DNA of 64,000 bases from Pseudomonas sp. GD04091 (GCF_029836165.1 NZ_JAOEBG010000002.1:336081-400080), one strand, 5' to 3'; positions 1 through 9,658 are shown, counted from the stretch's first letter. Notes: generated from the letters alone by a model not told the origin. Made by a program: numbers and translations.

Positions 1-251
1 TCCTGTCGGCTGTCCGAGAACTGGAGCTTGTCCCGCAGGTGATTGTTGTCGATATGACCGACGGCCAGATCCACTCCATCTGCTGCGATGCCGGCGAGAT
101 CAAGGTTATCTGCTACGACACCGGCGATACCGACGAGGACTCGCCGGTGGTGGCGGATCGTCCAGTGGGCGAGAACGGCCAGCTCGTGCGCTGCTGGGCG
201 CATGCCCAGTTGGCGCAGGTCGATCCCGGCCTGAAGCTGGCTCGGGATTGA
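1..251 (+). CDS. C-terminal part of a small ICE hypothetical protein
   Basis: An open frame enters from the left edge of the window and stops at 249-251, so at least 83 residues are visible and the true start is not. The visible end is acidic in the middle (a TDGQIHS and a DTGDTDEDSP stretch) and then turns basic and hydrophobic. Small acidic proteins of this kind are common between the replication/maintenance genes and the transfer genes of clc/PAGI-2 type ICEs, but I do not recognise a named domain. It is followed by a rho-independent terminator, which marks it as the last gene of the upstream operon. Confidence 0.45.
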   Translation, partial: LSAVRELELVPQVIVVDMTDGQIHSICCDAGEIKVICYDTGDTDEDSPVVADRPVGENGQLVRCWAHAQLAQVDPGLKLARD

Positions 252-280
252 TCCGGCGAGCGTCACGCATCGACTTTCAC

Positions 281-310
281 AGGCCCCCACGCGGGGCCTT
301 TTCTTTTCTT
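281..310 (+). terminator. Rho-independent terminator
   Basis: A GGCCCC / GGGGCC stem around a short loop is followed by TTTTCTTTTCTT. It lies about 30 bases after the stop of the partial gene at the left edge and before the pilL-like gene, so it separates two transcription units. Confidence 0.8.
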
Positions 311-350
311 GGTGACGCGCTGCCGGCAAATCGGGCGCAGCGTGGTTCGC

Positions 351-375
351 ATTGTTTGCTGCCGCAAATAGCCCC
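351..375 (+). promoter_or_regulatory. Shared transfer-operon element, copy A
   Basis: The sequence ATTGTTTGC, one base, GCC, two bases, AA, two bases, AGCCCC also occurs at 10606-10630, with GGTTC seven bases upstream in both copies. Its first base lies 66 bases before the pilL-like ATG; the same interval is 69 and 68 bases at the other two copies. The sequence shows the repetition and the constant spacing. That it is a promoter or activator site for the transfer operons is inference. Confidence 0.55.
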
Positions 376-416
376 AACGGCGATGGTGAGGGCTCGATGT
401 TTCAGGACGCCGAGCT

Positions 417-1016
417 ATGTGCCCATCCTATCCCTGGTTCCACCATTCCGAACGCCGCCTGCTGACGGGATTTCTCGGCCTGCTCTGGTCGATGCTCGCC
501 GGCGGCTGCGCGACCACCACGGTGCCGGTCGCACCCGACGCCATCGAGGCGGTTTCGGCCGCACCCGAAGCCGAGGAGTCCGAGTTCATTCCCGTCGTCC
601 GCTACGGCCGGTACACCCTCGTGGAACTGGCGCCCACGGCAGCGCAGCGCGACCTGCTGTTGCAGACCATCGACGTGTCCATGCCCGAGGATGCCCGCGC
701 AACGGTCGGCGACGGGCTGCGGCATGTGCTCAAGCGCAGTGGCTACGGCCTATGCCAGACGGCACACGCGGTGATTGAACTGTACGCGCTGCCGCTGCCC
801 GCAGCGCACCTGCATCTCGGCCCCATGGCCTTGCGCGATGCGCTGCTCACGCTGGCTGGCCCGGCCTGGGAACTGCACGCGGATGATCGCGCAAGGCAGA
901 TTTGCTTCGAGCGACCCGGTGACAGCGCGTCCACAGAACATGTACCCGAGCCGCCTGCCACCGAGGCGGCGCAGACGTTTCCGCTGATGCCTTCCATTTC
1001 TGGAGGCCAGCCATGA
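417..1016 (+). CDS. PilL N-terminal-domain lipoprotein of the ICE transfer module
   Basis: This 199-residue protein starts with a basic tail and a hydrophobic helix ending in a lipobox (LAGGC, Cys about 31), so it is predicted to be an envelope lipoprotein. The middle (residues about 60-165) matches the PilL N-terminal domain seen at the head of PFGI-1/PAGI-2 class transfer modules. In related elements PilL belongs with pilus or mating-pair stabilisation; the exact role here is inferred from position. The C-terminus is Pro/Ala/Glu-rich and low in complexity. The stop overlaps the next start by four bases (ATGA), so the following genes are translationally coupled. It is the first gene after the terminator and element copy A. 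Confidence 0.75.
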   Translation: MCPSYPWFHHSERRLLTGFLGLLWSMLAGGCATTTVPVAPDAIEAVSAAPEAEESEFIPVVRYGRYTLVELAPTAAQRDLLLQTIDVSMPEDARATVGDGLRHVLKRSGYGLCQTAHAVIELYALPLPAAHLHLGPMALRDALLTLAGPAWELHADDRARQICFERPGDSASTEHVPEPPATEAAQTFPLMPSISGGQP

Positions 1017-1654
1017 CTACTCCGCATTCCTCCCGGCGCCCAACCGCCGTCGTAGTGGCGCAAAGCCTGCTCTGGCTCTGGCTGCTCGGCCTAAGCGTCG
1101 TCGTGGCCCTCGGCTACCAGGCGATGAATGACCAGGCCGACCAGGAACGCCTCGATACCCGCCTGCAACGCCTCGAAGCGCAGGCGGCGGGCCTGGCCGA
1201 GACGATCGAAGCCATCCAGCACCGTCCGGCCTTCGCAACGGCGGCAGACCTGAAAGACACCCGCCAAATCCTGGAAGCACGCGCGGCCCAGGTCGAGAAA
1301 GCCCTGAGCGCCTATGCCGCTGCCGACGACCTTCAGACGTTGCGCACGGAGGTCGAACAGATGAAGGCGCGCCAGACCGCCTCGCGTGCCGTGCCACCGG
1401 CTCAGCCGCGCACACCGAGCAAACCCGCCGCCAAGCCAGAACCACCGCCGCTGCCGTTCCGCGTCGTTGGTGCCGAATTGCGCGCCGGCCAGCGCAGCGT
1501 GTCGGTCGCGCCGACCGTCGGGGACTTTTCGCCTGACCAGCTTCAGGTGCTGCTACCAGGTGATGCGGTCGGCCCGTGGCGCTTGCAGGCGATAGAGGGC
1601 AACGCCGCGGTGTTCCAGGCCGGCGACCAGACGCGCCGTGTCGCGATTCCCTGA
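1013..1654 (+). CDS. Single-pass membrane protein with coiled coil, ICE transfer module
   Basis: This 213-residue protein has one N-terminal membrane helix (about residues 15-38), a long Ala/Glu/Gln-rich coiled-coil stretch (about 45-125), a Pro-rich linker (PPAQPRTPSKPAAKPEPPP) and a small globular C-terminal domain of about 60 residues. The layout (helix, coiled coil, linker, periplasmic domain) is that of an inner-membrane-anchored envelope spanner. The closing VGDAVGPWRL-like segment resembles the PilP/GspC-type domains found in pilus assembly, but that likeness is weak. It sits between the PilL-like lipoprotein and the TIGR03759 protein, whose start follows 14 bases after the stop. No named family is recognised with certainty. 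Confidence 0.6.
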   Translation: MTTPHSSRRPTAVVVAQSLLWLWLLGLSVVVALGYQAMNDQADQERLDTRLQRLEAQAAGLAETIEAIQHRPAFATAADLKDTRQILEARAAQVEKALSAYAAADDLQTLRTEVEQMKARQTASRAVPPAQPRTPSKPAAKPEPPPLPFRVVGAELRAGQRSVSVAPTVGDFSPDQLQVLLPGDAVGPWRLQAIEGNAAVFQAGDQTRRVAIP

Positions 1655-1668
1655 CCGGAGCACACCAC

Positions 1669-2394
1669 ATGAAGCCGTCGATCATCCTTTCCGCACTCCT
1701 GTTGCTGTCTGCCCAGTTGCCCGCCTGGGCGCAGCAGCAGGCCATGAGCCCCGCCCGCAATGCGCAAAGCCAGGAGCGCCCCCTGGTCGCTCGCATCCCG
1801 GACGACCGGGTGGCAAGCGACTGGGGTCTGCAACCGCAGGAGTGGGCTCGCTACCGCGAATTGATGGACGGGCCGCTGGGCATCTACTCGCCCAACCTGG
1901 ACCCGCTGTCCGCCCTGGGCATCGAGGCACGCACCGACGAAGAACGACGCCGCTACGCAGAACTGCAGGTGCAGGTCGAGGCGCGCCGCGTCGAGAAGCT
2001 GCTGGCATACCAGCGCGCATACGACGAGGCGTGGCAGCGCCTGAACCCCGGCATGCAGCGTGTGAACCTGCCCGACGACAGGCCGGCGACCGCGGCCGCA
2101 CGCAGCAGTGGACGGACCGCTGTCTTCGTCAAGGACGGCTGCGCACCCTGCGGGCAGCTCGTGCAGCGCCTTCAGTCTTCGGGGGCCGAGTTCGACGTGT
2201 ATGTGGTCGGCAGCCGTCAGAGCGACGCCCACATCCGCGACTGGGCCAAGCGCACACAAATCGACCCGGCGCGGGTGCGTAGCGGCGGGATCACGCTCAA
2301 TCACGACAGCGGCCGCTGGCTGTCTCTGGGCTTGCGTGGCGATCTGCCGGCCGTTGTGCGCGAGGTGAACGGGCAATGGCAGCGCCAACCCTGA
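1669..2394 (+). CDS. TIGR03759 family integrating conjugative element protein
   Basis: This is a 241-residue exported protein with a signal peptide ending near AWAQQQ (about residue 22). The N-terminal half holds the family's conserved block (DWGLQPQEWARYRELMDGPLG, about 45-65) and a helical ALGIEARTDEERRRYAELQ segment. The C-terminal half (about 140-241) is a thioredoxin-like unit with a CAPCGQL motif. Family members occur only in conjugative genomic islands of the clc/PFGI-1 type, and a role in redox folding of pilus or secretion components in the periplasm is plausible. The ATG at 1669 was chosen because it begins the signal peptide; the open frame extends further upstream but overlaps the preceding gene. 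The end overlaps the transglycosylase start by 19 bases. Confidence 0.85.
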   Translation: MKPSIILSALLLLSAQLPAWAQQQAMSPARNAQSQERPLVARIPDDRVASDWGLQPQEWARYRELMDGPLGIYSPNLDPLSALGIEARTDEERRRYAELQVQVEARRVEKLLAYQRAYDEAWQRLNPGMQRVNLPDDRPATAAARSSGRTAVFVKDGCAPCGQLVQRLQSSGAEFDVYVVGSRQSDAHIRDWAKRTQIDPARVRSGGITLNHDSGRWLSLGLRGDLPAVVREVNGQWQRQP

Positions 2395-2981
2395 GCGCCT
2401 TTCCGGCCACGCGAGCGCTGCGCTCGCTGCTGCTTGCTGGCGTCCTGCACGTCGGCCTGGCTCAGGCCCAGGAGGTTCCGCCACCGGCTTACCAGCTTGC
2501 CGCCCAGCGCGCCGGCATTCCCTCAACCGTGCTCTACGCAGTCGCCCTGCAAGAGAGCGGCATACGGCGCAACGGGCGCATGGTCCCATGGCCGTGGTCC
2601 TTGAACATCGCCGGTGCATCGCGCCGGTTCGCGAGCCGGGACGCCGCCTGCGCCGGACTGCAGCAGGCGATGCGCTCCACGCCGCACACCCGCATCGACG
2701 CCGGCCTTGGGCAGATCAACCTCGGTTACCACAAGCACCGCTATGCCACCGCCTGCGACTTGCTCGACCCGTACCGCAACCTGGCGATCGCCGCCGAGAT
2801 CCTGAAGGAGCAGTACGTCCCCGGCGAGGACTGGCTGCTGGCGATCGGCCGTTACCACCGTCCCGCCGGCGGCGAGCCCGCCGCCCGGTATCGGCGCAGC
2901 GTGTCCCGCCACCTTGCCCGCGTGCAAGGCACACGCCCAGCCGTCACTGCGCTCACGCAGCACCAGGAGACTTCACGATGA
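2376..2981 (+). CDS. Lytic transglycosylase (SLT domain), conjugation-associated
   Basis: This 201-residue protein has a signal peptide (cleavage near AQAQE, about residue 32) and a Slt-type fold. It shows AGIPSTVLYAVALQESG, with the catalytic Glu in the ALQESG motif (residue about 60), then GLGQINLGYH and a C-terminal AAEILKEQY...AIGRYHR block, as in VirB1-like enzymes. Such enzymes cleave the peptidoglycan glycan strand to open a channel for the mating apparatus. It sits between TIGR03759 and TIGR03765 and overlaps both (19 and 4 bases), which indicates one polycistronic message. Confidence 0.88.
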   Translation: MAAPTLSAFPATRALRSLLLAGVLHVGLAQAQEVPPPAYQLAAQRAGIPSTVLYAVALQESGIRRNGRMVPWPWSLNIAGASRRFASRDAACAGLQQAMRSTPHTRIDAGLGQINLGYHKHRYATACDLLDPYRNLAIAAEILKEQYVPGEDWLLAIGRYHRPAGGEPAARYRRSVSRHLARVQGTRPAVTALTQHQETSR

Positions 2982-3514
2982 CGATTCCCCATTCTTCCCT
3001 GCGGCGCCTGCTCGCACTGGTGGCGGCGACGCCGCTGACGCTGCAGGCCGCCGAGCCCTTGACCGTGGTGGAAGACCACGGCGGCGCCTCGGCACTGCCG
3101 TATTACGAAGCCCTCAACCTTCAGTCGCGCGCCGACCGTCCGCCGCCGCGCATCGAACTGCCGCGCGTGCCCAACCATGTCTTCGATGAAACAGCGATGT
3201 TGCCGGTGCGCAGCGCCAAGCTCACACCCGGCACTGTCGCGCGGCGGGTGATCGAGGCTCCGGGCCTGCGGCCTTTCGTGATCGTCGGCGACGATGACGC
3301 CTCCCAGGCTTGGCTGCGCCGCCACGCGGCCTCCCTGCGCGAGCGTGGCGCGGTCGGCCTGGTGGTCAACGTCGAGACGGCGCAGGCGCTGGCGCGGTTG
3401 CGCGCACTGGTGCCGGGCGTGCCGTTGGCACCCGTGGCCGGCGACGACCTGGCCGAGCGCCTGGGCCTGCGGCACTACCCGGCGCTGATCACGGCCACCG
3501 GCATCGAGCAATGA
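2978..3514 (+). CDS. TIGR03765 family integrating conjugative element protein
   Basis: This 178-residue protein has an N-terminal signal peptide (cleavage near LQAAEP). After the family's LTVVEDHGGASALPYYEAL block (about 28-46) comes a globular domain ending in GLRHYPALITATGIEQ. Members are restricted to GI-type conjugative elements and always lie next to the TraD coupling protein. The probable location is the periplasm; the function is unknown. The start ATG overlaps the transglycosylase stop (ATGA), and traD begins four bases after its stop. Confidence 0.85.
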   Translation: MTIPHSSLRRLLALVAATPLTLQAAEPLTVVEDHGGASALPYYEALNLQSRADRPPPRIELPRVPNHVFDETAMLPVRSAKLTPGTVARRVIEAPGLRPFVIVGDDDASQAWLRRHAASLRERGAVGLVVNVETAQALARLRALVPGVPLAPVAGDDLAERLGLRHYPALITATGIEQ

Positions 3515-3518
3515 AGCC

Positions 3519-5702
3519 ATGTCGGGGAAACAGCCTGTCGAGGTGCTGCTTCGCCCAGCGGTGGAGCTTTACACCGTCGCGGCGTGTGCAGGCGCCGCGA
3601 TTCTGTCCCTGGTGGCCCCATGGTCGCTCGCGCTGAGCCCGGCCATGGGCGTGGGCAGCGCGCTGGCGTTCGCGACCTACGGCGCCATCCGCTATCGCGA
3701 CGCGCGTGTGATCCTGCGCTATCGCCGCAATATCCGTCGCCTCCCTCGCTACGTGATGACGAGCCGGGATGTGCCGGTCAGCCAGCATCGGCTCTTCATC
3801 GGCAAGGGGTTCCGCTGGGAGCAGAAGCACACGCACCGGCTGGTGCAGACATACCGGCCCGATTTCCGCCGCTACGCGGAGCCGACGCCGGCATACCTGC
3901 TGGCGCGGCGCCTGGAGGAACGGCTGGAGTTCGCGCCGTTCCCGATTTCGCGTCTGGCCCGGCTCACGGCCTGGGACGTGCCTTTCAACCCGGTGCGGCC
4001 GCTGCCGCCCGTGGGCGGGATGCCGCGGCTGCACGGCATCGAGCCGGAGGAAGTGGATGTCAGCCTGCCGCTGGGCGAGCGCGTCGGCCATTCGTTGGTG
4101 CTGGGGACGACCCGCGTGGGCAAAACACGGCTCGCCGAACTGTTCGTCACGCAGGACATCCGCCGCAAGAACGCAGCTGGCGAGCATGAAGTCGTCATCG
4201 TCATCGATCCGAAGGGCGACGCCGATCTCCTGAAGAGGATGTACGTCGAGGCCAAACGTGCGGGCCGCGAGGGTGAGTTCTATGTGTTCCATCTCGGCTG
4301 GCCCGAGATTTCCGCGCGCTACAACGCGGTGGGCCGCTTCGGGAGGATTTCGGAGGTCGCCACACGCGTTGCGGGGCAGCTATCCGGTGAGGGCAACAGC
4401 GCGGCGTTCCGCGAGTTCGCCTGGCGCTTCGTGAACATCATCGCGCGCGCCCTGGTGGAACTGGGGCAGCGCCCGGACTACATGCTGATCCAACGCCATG
4501 TGATCAACATCGATGCACTTTTCATCGAGTACGCCCAGCACTACTTCGCAAAGACCGAACCCAAGGCCTGGGAGGTGATCGTCCAGATCGAGGCCAAGCT
4601 CAACGAGAAGAACATCCCACGCAACATGATCGGGCGCGAGAAGCGCGTGGTGGCCTTGGAGCAGTACCTGAGCCAGGCCCGCAACTACGACCCCGTGCTC
4701 GACGGCCTGCGCTCGGCGGTTCGATACGACAAGACCTATTTCGACAAGATCGTGGCGAGCTTGTTGCCTTTGCTGGAGAAGCTCACCAGCGGCAAGATCG
4801 CCCAGCTCCTGGCGCCGAACTACTCCGACCTAGCCGACCCACGGCCGATCTTCGACTGGATGCAGATCATCCGTAAGCGGGCCATCGTCTATGTGGGCCT
4901 CGACGCGCTGTCCGATGCCGAAGTCGCCGCGGCGGTCGGGAACTCCATGTTCTCCGACCTGGTGTCCGTCGCTGGGCACATCTACAAGCATGGCATTGAC
5001 GACGGACTGCCCGGCGCGACGGCAGACGCCCGGGTGCCGATCAACGTCCATGCAGACGAGTTCAACGAGTTGATGGGCGACGAGTTCATACCGCTCATCA
5101 ACAAGGGGGGCGGCGCCGGGCTTCAGGTCACCGCGTACACGCAGACCCTCAGCGACATCGAGGCCCGCATCGGCAATCGCGCCAAGGCTGGCCAGGTGAT
5201 CGGAAACTTCAACAACCTGTTCATGTTGCGGGTTCGGGAGACGGCGACCGCCGAGTTGCTGACCAGGCAGTTGCCCAAGGTGGAGGTCTATACCACCACC
5301 ATCGTGAGCGGCGCGACCGACAGTTCGGACATCCGCGGCGCGACCGATTTCACGTCGAATACCCAGGACCGGATCAGCAGCACCAGCGTGCCCATGGTCG
5401 AGCCCTCGCACGTCGTTGGTCTGCCCAAGGGCCAGTGCTTCGCGTTGATGCAGGGCGGTCAGCTCTGGAAGATTCGGATGCCTCTACCCGCACCGGACGC
5501 GGATGAGCTGATGCCGCAGGATCTGCAGCAGCTCGCCGGGTACATGCGACAGAACTACACCGACGCGACGCAGTGGTGGGAGTTCACCAGTTCCCCGGCC
5601 TTGCAGGACGCGGATTTGCCCGATGACCTGCTCAACGAGGCGGCCATTGGCGTGCCGGCCGCCGGCGCGGACGATGCGGCCGGCAACGAGGCTTCGCCAT
5701 GA
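3519..5702 (+). CDS. traD: TraD-type coupling protein (type IV coupling ATPase)
   Basis: This 727-residue protein has two N-terminal membrane helices (about residues 18-55) followed by an AAA+ cytoplasmic ATPase. The Walker A motif is GTTRVGKT (about 195-202) and Walker B is VIVIDPKGD (about 226-234). It is the TIGR03743-type TraD of ICEs. It recruits the relaxase-DNA complex and pumps it into the mating channel at the inner membrane. The C-terminus is acidic and Ala-rich, as expected for a substrate-docking tail. It overlaps the next gene by four bases. The start at 3519 directly follows TIGR03765, is a proper ATG and gives the membrane anchor. Confidence 0.93.
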   Translation: MSGKQPVEVLLRPAVELYTVAACAGAAILSLVAPWSLALSPAMGVGSALAFATYGAIRYRDARVILRYRRNIRRLPRYVMTSRDVPVSQHRLFIGKGFRWEQKHTHRLVQTYRPDFRRYAEPTPAYLLARRLEERLEFAPFPISRLARLTAWDVPFNPVRPLPPVGGMPRLHGIEPEEVDVSLPLGERVGHSLVLGTTRVGKTRLAELFVTQDIRRKNAAGEHEVVIVIDPKGDADLLKRMYVEAKRAGREGEFYVFHLGWPEISARYNAVGRFGRISEVATRVAGQLSGEGNSAAFREFAWRFVNIIARALVELGQRPDYMLIQRHVINIDALFIEYAQHYFAKTEPKAWEVIVQIEAKLNEKNIPRNMIGREKRVVALEQYLSQARNYDPVLDGLRSAVRYDKTYFDKIVASLLPLLEKLTSGKIAQLLAPNYSDLADPRPIFDWMQIIRKRAIVYVGLDALSDAEVAAAVGNSMFSDLVSVAGHIYKHGIDDGLPGATADARVPINVHADEFNELMGDEFIPLINKGGGAGLQVTAYTQTLSDIEARIGNRAKAGQVIGNFNNLFMLRVRETATAELLTRQLPKVEVYTTTIVSGATDSSDIRGATDFTSNTQDRISSTSVPMVEPSHVVGLPKGQCFALMQGGQLWKIRMPLPAPDADELMPQDLQQLAGYMRQNYTDATQWWEFTSSPALQDADLPDDLLNEAAIGVPAAGADDAAGNEASP

Positions 5703-6448
5703 GCGATGCTGCCGCCTCCGCACAGCGGGAGCAGAGCCGCCGCCAAGGCCTGATCGTCGGCACGATCACCTTGCCCTTCAGGGTGTTCGGCGTGCTGATC
5801 GCCTCGCTGCTGTTCTCGATCGTGGTCGAGTGCGTGGGCATGCACCTGTTTTGGCCAGAACAAGGCTGGCGGCACTCGCAGCAGATGCTGCAGTACGAGC
5901 TGGGGCACCTCTCCAGTCATTTCACGCGCAGCGTGGTCGTGCAGGAGCCGGGGCGCACGGCGCATGAGCTGGTGGATGCCGGATACGAGTGGGTGTTCGT
6001 GCGCTCGGGCCTGCTGGAGCGGATGAGCCAGACCGCCGAGCGCGCCCGCGCGCCCAGTCATGGGCAGGCGCGCAACTTCCGGTACTACGTCAGCCAGATG
6101 TATGTTTGGGCCGAAAGCTACTTGATCGCGGCCGCCTTCACCACGTTGACCTTCATGGTCCGCCTGCTGGTGCTCGTGCTTACGCTACCGTTGATCTTCA
6201 CGGCAGCATTCGTCGGACTGATCGACGGCTTGGTCCGCCGCGACGTGCGCCGCTTCGGCGCAGGCAGGGAATCGGGCTTCATCTACCACCGCGCCAAAGC
6301 CTCGCTCATGCCCTTGGCCGTGCTGCCCTGGGTCACCTACCTGGCATTGCCGGTCTCGGTGCATCCGCTGGTCATTCTGCTGCCCAGCGCCGCGTTGCTG
6401 GGGCTGGCTGTGAGCCTCACGGCGGGCAGCTTCAAGAAGTACCTGTGA
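5699..6448 (+). CDS. TIGR03747 family ICE membrane protein
   Basis: This is a 249-residue polytopic inner-membrane protein with helices near residues 20-50, 145-180 and 205-240. The conserved GMHLFWPEQGW and GFIYHRAKASLMPLAVLPW segments identify the family that always follows TraD in GI-type ICEs. A function next to the coupling protein is likely but unproven. Its start overlaps the traD stop. It is the last gene of the first transfer block; a convergent copper cargo block begins 50 bases downstream, past a strong hairpin. Confidence 0.85.
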   Translation: MSDAAASAQREQSRRQGLIVGTITLPFRVFGVLIASLLFSIVVECVGMHLFWPEQGWRHSQQMLQYELGHLSSHFTRSVVVQEPGRTAHELVDAGYEWVFVRSGLLERMSQTAERARAPSHGQARNFRYYVSQMYVWAESYLIAAAFTTLTFMVRLLVLVLTLPLIFTAAFVGLIDGLVRRDVRRFGAGRESGFIYHRAKASLMPLAVLPWVTYLALPVSVHPLVILLPSAALLGLAVSLTAGSFKKYL

Positions 6449-6457
6449 CCGTGCCTT

Positions 6458-6491
6458 GCGCGCTCGGTTGCTCCCTTCAACCGAAGCGCGC
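6458..6491. terminator. Hairpin between convergent genes
   Basis: GCGCGCTCGGTTG, a seven-base loop and CAACCGAAGCGCGC form a long imperfect stem between the stops of the TIGR03747 gene and the convergent P-type ATPase gene. There is no clear T-run, so it may act as a bidirectional transcription barrier or protect 3' ends of messages rather than being a textbook terminator. Confidence 0.5.
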
Positions 6492-6498
6492 TCGGCCG

Positions 6499-9018
6499 CT
6501 ACTTCGCGCCACGCAGCCGCAGCGCATTGAAGATCACCGAGGCCGAACTCAGGCTCATCGCGAGCGCCGCGATCATGGGCGAGAGCAGCCAGCCGGTGAA
6601 GGGATAGATCACGCCGGCCGCAATCGGCACACCAATGCCGTTGTAGATAAAGGCGAACAGCAGGTTCTGCCGCATATTGCGCACCGTGTCGATGGAGACT
6701 TCGCGCGACACCGCAATGCCGCGCAAGTCGCCCTTGATCAGGGTGACCTGCCCACTGTTCATCGCCACGTCGGTGCCTGTCCCCATGGCAACACCCACGT
6801 CGGACTTGGCCAGGGCGGGCGCATCGTTGATGCCGTCTCCTGCCATGGCGACCACGTGGCCTTCCTGTTGCAGCTTGTCCACCAGCGCCAGTTTGTCCGC
6901 TGGCTTGACCTCGCCATGCACTTCGTCGATCCCGAGCTTGGCCCCGACGGCCTTCGCCGTGGTGAGACCGTCGCCGGTTGCCATCACGATGCGCAGGCCG
7001 CTGGCGTGGAGGGTTCGTATCGCGTCGGGGGTACTGGCCTTGATGGGGTCGGTCACCGCGAGGATGCCCGCGAAGCTGCCGTCCACCGCCAGGTGCATGA
7101 TGCTGGCGCCTTCCGCGCGCAGCCGCTCTCCGTCCGCCTGCAGCGCCGAAACTGGCACGCCTTCCTGTTCCATCAACGCGGTATTGCCCAACGCCAGGCG
7201 GCGTCCCTCGACCGTGCCGCGCACGCCGATGCCGCTGCCGGACTCGAAATCGGCAGGCTTGGCCAGTTGCAGCCCCTTGGAACGCGCAGCGCTGACGATG
7301 GCGTCCGCCAGCGGATGCTCGCTGCCCTGGTCCAGGCTTGCAGCCAGCCTCAGCACCTCATCGGGGGTGAAGCCCGGCGCCGCGATGGCCCGGTCGAAAG
7401 CAGGTCGGCCTTCCGTGAGGGTGCCGGTCTTGTCCACGATCAGGGTATCGACCTCGCGCATCTTCTCGATCGCGCCGGCATCGCGGAACAGCACGCCCTG
7501 CGTGGCGGCGCGGCCGGTGGCAACCATCACCGACATTGGCGTGGCCAGGCCCAGCGCGCAGGGGCACGCGATGATCAGCACCGCCACCGCGTTGATCAGG
7601 CCGAATACCCAGCTCGGCTCGGGGCCGAACAGCCCCCAGACAAAGAAGGTGGCGATGGCGATCAGCACGACCACGATCACGAACTTGCCGGCGACGACGT
7701 CGGCCATGCGCTGCATGGGCGCCTTGGAACGCTGGGCCGAGGCGACCATCTGCACGATCTGCGAGAGCATGGTGGCAGCGCCGACTTTCTCGGACTGCAT
7801 GACCAGTGCGCCACTCGTGTTCAGCGTCGCACCGATCAGCTTGTCGCCGACCCGCTTGGTCACCGGCACGGGCTCGCCGGTCAGCATGGACTCATCGACC
7901 GCGCTGCTGCCTTCGGTCACGGTGCCATCGACCGGGACCTTCTCACCCGGGCGCACGCGCAGGAAATCACCGACATGCACGTGGTTGAGCGGCACGTCTT
8001 CCTCGCTGCCATCGGCATTGATGCGCCGCGCGGTTTTCGGTGCGAGACCCAGCAATGACTTGATGGCCGCGGAGGTCTGAGAGCGCGCTTTCAGTTCGAT
8101 GATCTGGCCCAGCATGGTGAGGGAAATGATCACCACCGCCGCCTCGAAGTACACCGCCACCCGGCCCATCGAGACGAACGAATCGGGGAACACCCCCGGC
8201 GCCACCGTGGCAACCACGCTGTAGATGAAGGCTGCACCCGATCCCAAGCCGATCAGCGTCCACATGTTCGGGCTGCGATGGACGATCGATTGCCATCCCC
8301 TGACAAAGAACGGCCAACCCGTCCACAGCACGACCGGCATGGACAGCACCAGTTCCACCCATGTCTGGGTCTGCATGCTGAACAAATCCAGTTGATGTCC
8401 GAACATGGCAAGTACGGTGACGATCACCGTGAACGGCAGCGTCCACCAGAAGCGCCGCTGGAAATCCTTCAGTTCGCTGTTGTCTTCCTCATCCAGCGGA
8501 ATGATCGGCTCCAGCGTCATGCCGCATTTCGGGCAGTTCCCGGGATGGTCCTGTTGCACCTCCGGGTGCATGGGGCAGGTGTAGATGGTTCCCGCCGGCA
8601 CGGATGCCGGCTCGGCGGCCGGTTCGCGTTGTGCGTGAACTACCGTCCCATGGGCATGCTCGTGACCGTGGCCATGCCCCTTTTGGGCTTCTGCTTCGGG
8701 CACCAGATGCATCTGGCATTTGGGGCAGCGGCCAGGGCGATCCTGCCGGATCTCCGGGTGCATGGGACACACGTACATCGTGCCGGAGGATGCTACTTGA
8801 GCGGACGTCGCACTCACCGCATATCGCGCGGGATCGGCGATGAATTTTTCTCGGCATCGGGCGCTGCAAAATCGATAGGTCTCGCCGTTGTGCTCTTCAC
8901 GATGCGGTGATTCGGGCGGCACGTCCATGCCGCATACGGGGTCCTTCGAGCGTGCCGTTGTGCTTGCAGATCCTTCTTGGACGCCGTCCTGCCTATCGGG
9001 ATGATGATCCATGCCCAT
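6499..9018 (-). CDS. copA: Copper/silver-exporting P-type ATPase (P1B-1) with YHS and two heavy-metal-binding N-terminal domains
   Basis: This 839-residue enzyme exports monovalent Cu/Ag across the inner membrane using ATP. In order: a YHS/TRASH domain (about 24-66, DPVCGMDV and CSARC), a first CPMHPE metal-binding motif (about 84-89) with CPKCQM, a His-rich linker [11 protein letters not shown] (114-124), a second CPMHPE (about 148-153) with CPKCGM, membrane helices, the TGE actuator motif (380-382), the CPC channel motif (485-487), the phosphorylated DKTGTLTEG (Asp529) and GDGINDAPA. There is no GMTCxxC HMA domain; that job may fall to the separate chaperone at 9659-9946. The start ATG-GGC-ATG has AAAGG just upstream, so the second ATG (Met3) is an equally good start. 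The block interrupts the transfer module and is transcribed against it. Confidence 0.93.
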   Translation of the reverse strand: MGMDHHPDRQDGVQEGSASTTARSKDPVCGMDVPPESPHREEHNGETYRFCSARCREKFIADPARYAVSATSAQVASSGTMYVCPMHPEIRQDRPGRCPKCQMHLVPEAEAQKGHGHGHEHAHGTVVHAQREPAAEPASVPAGTIYTCPMHPEVQQDHPGNCPKCGMTLEPIIPLDEEDNSELKDFQRRFWWTLPFTVIVTVLAMFGHQLDLFSMQTQTWVELVLSMPVVLWTGWPFFVRGWQSIVHRSPNMWTLIGLGSGAAFIYSVVATVAPGVFPDSFVSMGRVAVYFEAAVVIISLTMLGQIIELKARSQTSAAIKSLLGLAPKTARRINADGSEEDVPLNHVHVGDFLRVRPGEKVPVDGTVTEGSSAVDESMLTGEPVPVTKRVGDKLIGATLNTSGALVMQSEKVGAATMLSQIVQMVASAQRSKAPMQRMADVVAGKFVIVVVLIAIATFFVWGLFGPEPSWVFGLINAVAVLIIACPCALGLATPMSVMVATGRAATQGVLFRDAGAIEKMREVDTLIVDKTGTLTEGRPAFDRAIAAPGFTPDEVLRLAASLDQGSEHPLADAIVSAARSKGLQLAKPADFESGSGIGVRGTVEGRRLALGNTALMEQEGVPVSALQADGERLRAEGASIMHLAVDGSFAGILAVTDPIKASTPDAIRTLHASGLRIVMATGDGLTTAKAVGAKLGIDEVHGEVKPADKLALVDKLQQEGHVVAMAGDGINDAPALAKSDVGVAMGTGTDVAMNSGQVTLIKGDLRGIAVSREVSIDTVRNMRQNLLFAFIYNGIGVPIAAGVIYPFTGWLLSPMIAALAMSLSSASVIFNALRLRGAK

Positions 9019-9138
9019 GCCTTTCAGGTTAGTGGTTGATTCCTTTGCTGTCCCTCGATGTCTTTGGCGCGGCCCGCTTGCCGATCGTCTGGTCGCGAGG
9101 GCCTACATACTTGCGCCGCGCGATGAGCGCGGGCCGCA

Positions 9139-9423
9139 TCAGCTTTGGCAGCAAGATGCCGCCGCGTCGCCATCCTTGCGCGAGCGGACCGAATCCTCAT
9201 GCAGCGACTCGCTGAGCTGGTCCACGACGATGGCCCAGGCTGCATCCGCCTTGATCTGTTCGGCCAGGAACTGGCGTTGCGCGTCAGTCCAGAACGGGGC
9301 GTCCTCCAGCCTGACGTCGGCAGCAAGTTGATTCGCTTCAATGAAGCGCGAAATCGACTCGGCGTCGCTATCCAAGCCAAGCTGACGAAAAAGGTTGGTC
9401 ATTCGAGGGGTCGATTTGTCCAT
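9139..9423 (-). CDS. DUF2789 family protein
   Basis: This 94-residue acidic, helical, cytoplasmic protein begins MDKSTPRMTNLFRQLGL and contains the ADAAWAIVVDQLSESLHE block typical of DUF2789. Function is unknown. A longer frame exists upstream, but the start was set at the ATG that matches the family's usual N-terminus. The C-terminus ends in CCQS, a pair of Cys that is odd for the family and may bind metal, fitting its place between a copper ATPase and a copper chaperone. It is separated from the ATPase start by 120 bases. Confidence 0.75.
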   Translation of the reverse strand: MDKSTPRMTNLFRQLGLDSDAESISRFIEANQLAADVRLEDAPFWTDAQRQFLAEQIKADAAWAIVVDQLSESLHEDSVRSRKDGDAAASCCQS

Positions 9424-9658
9424 TGAAGCCGTCCCTAATTGCAAAAAATCTAGATAAAGAATAGCCGATGCAAGCCATGCGGTCCTGGCGAGGCCGCCCG
9501 CCGCCCCGACGGAGCCATGAGGCACCCGTCACTGGGGCGCGCGGCGAGAGTACCGAAGCCACGTCCAACACCCTGTACGCATGGCGCCGGGAGTTACCCA
9601 GCAAGGCGCGTCGTCGAGCGTTCGACTGTGGAAGTGGCACTCGGAAAGCCCGCTTCGG

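Noticed and set aside
248..778. Open frame of 176 codons overlapping the pilL-like gene
   Set aside because: Arg-rich, low-complexity translation typical of a wrong frame in high-GC DNA; it covers the terminator and the lipoprotein start.
5989..8058. Very long plus-strand frame opposite the copper ATPase gene
   Set aside because: It is the complement of a well-supported P-type ATPase; the translation (His/Arg/Gly-rich) shows no domain. Long antisense frames are common at this base composition.
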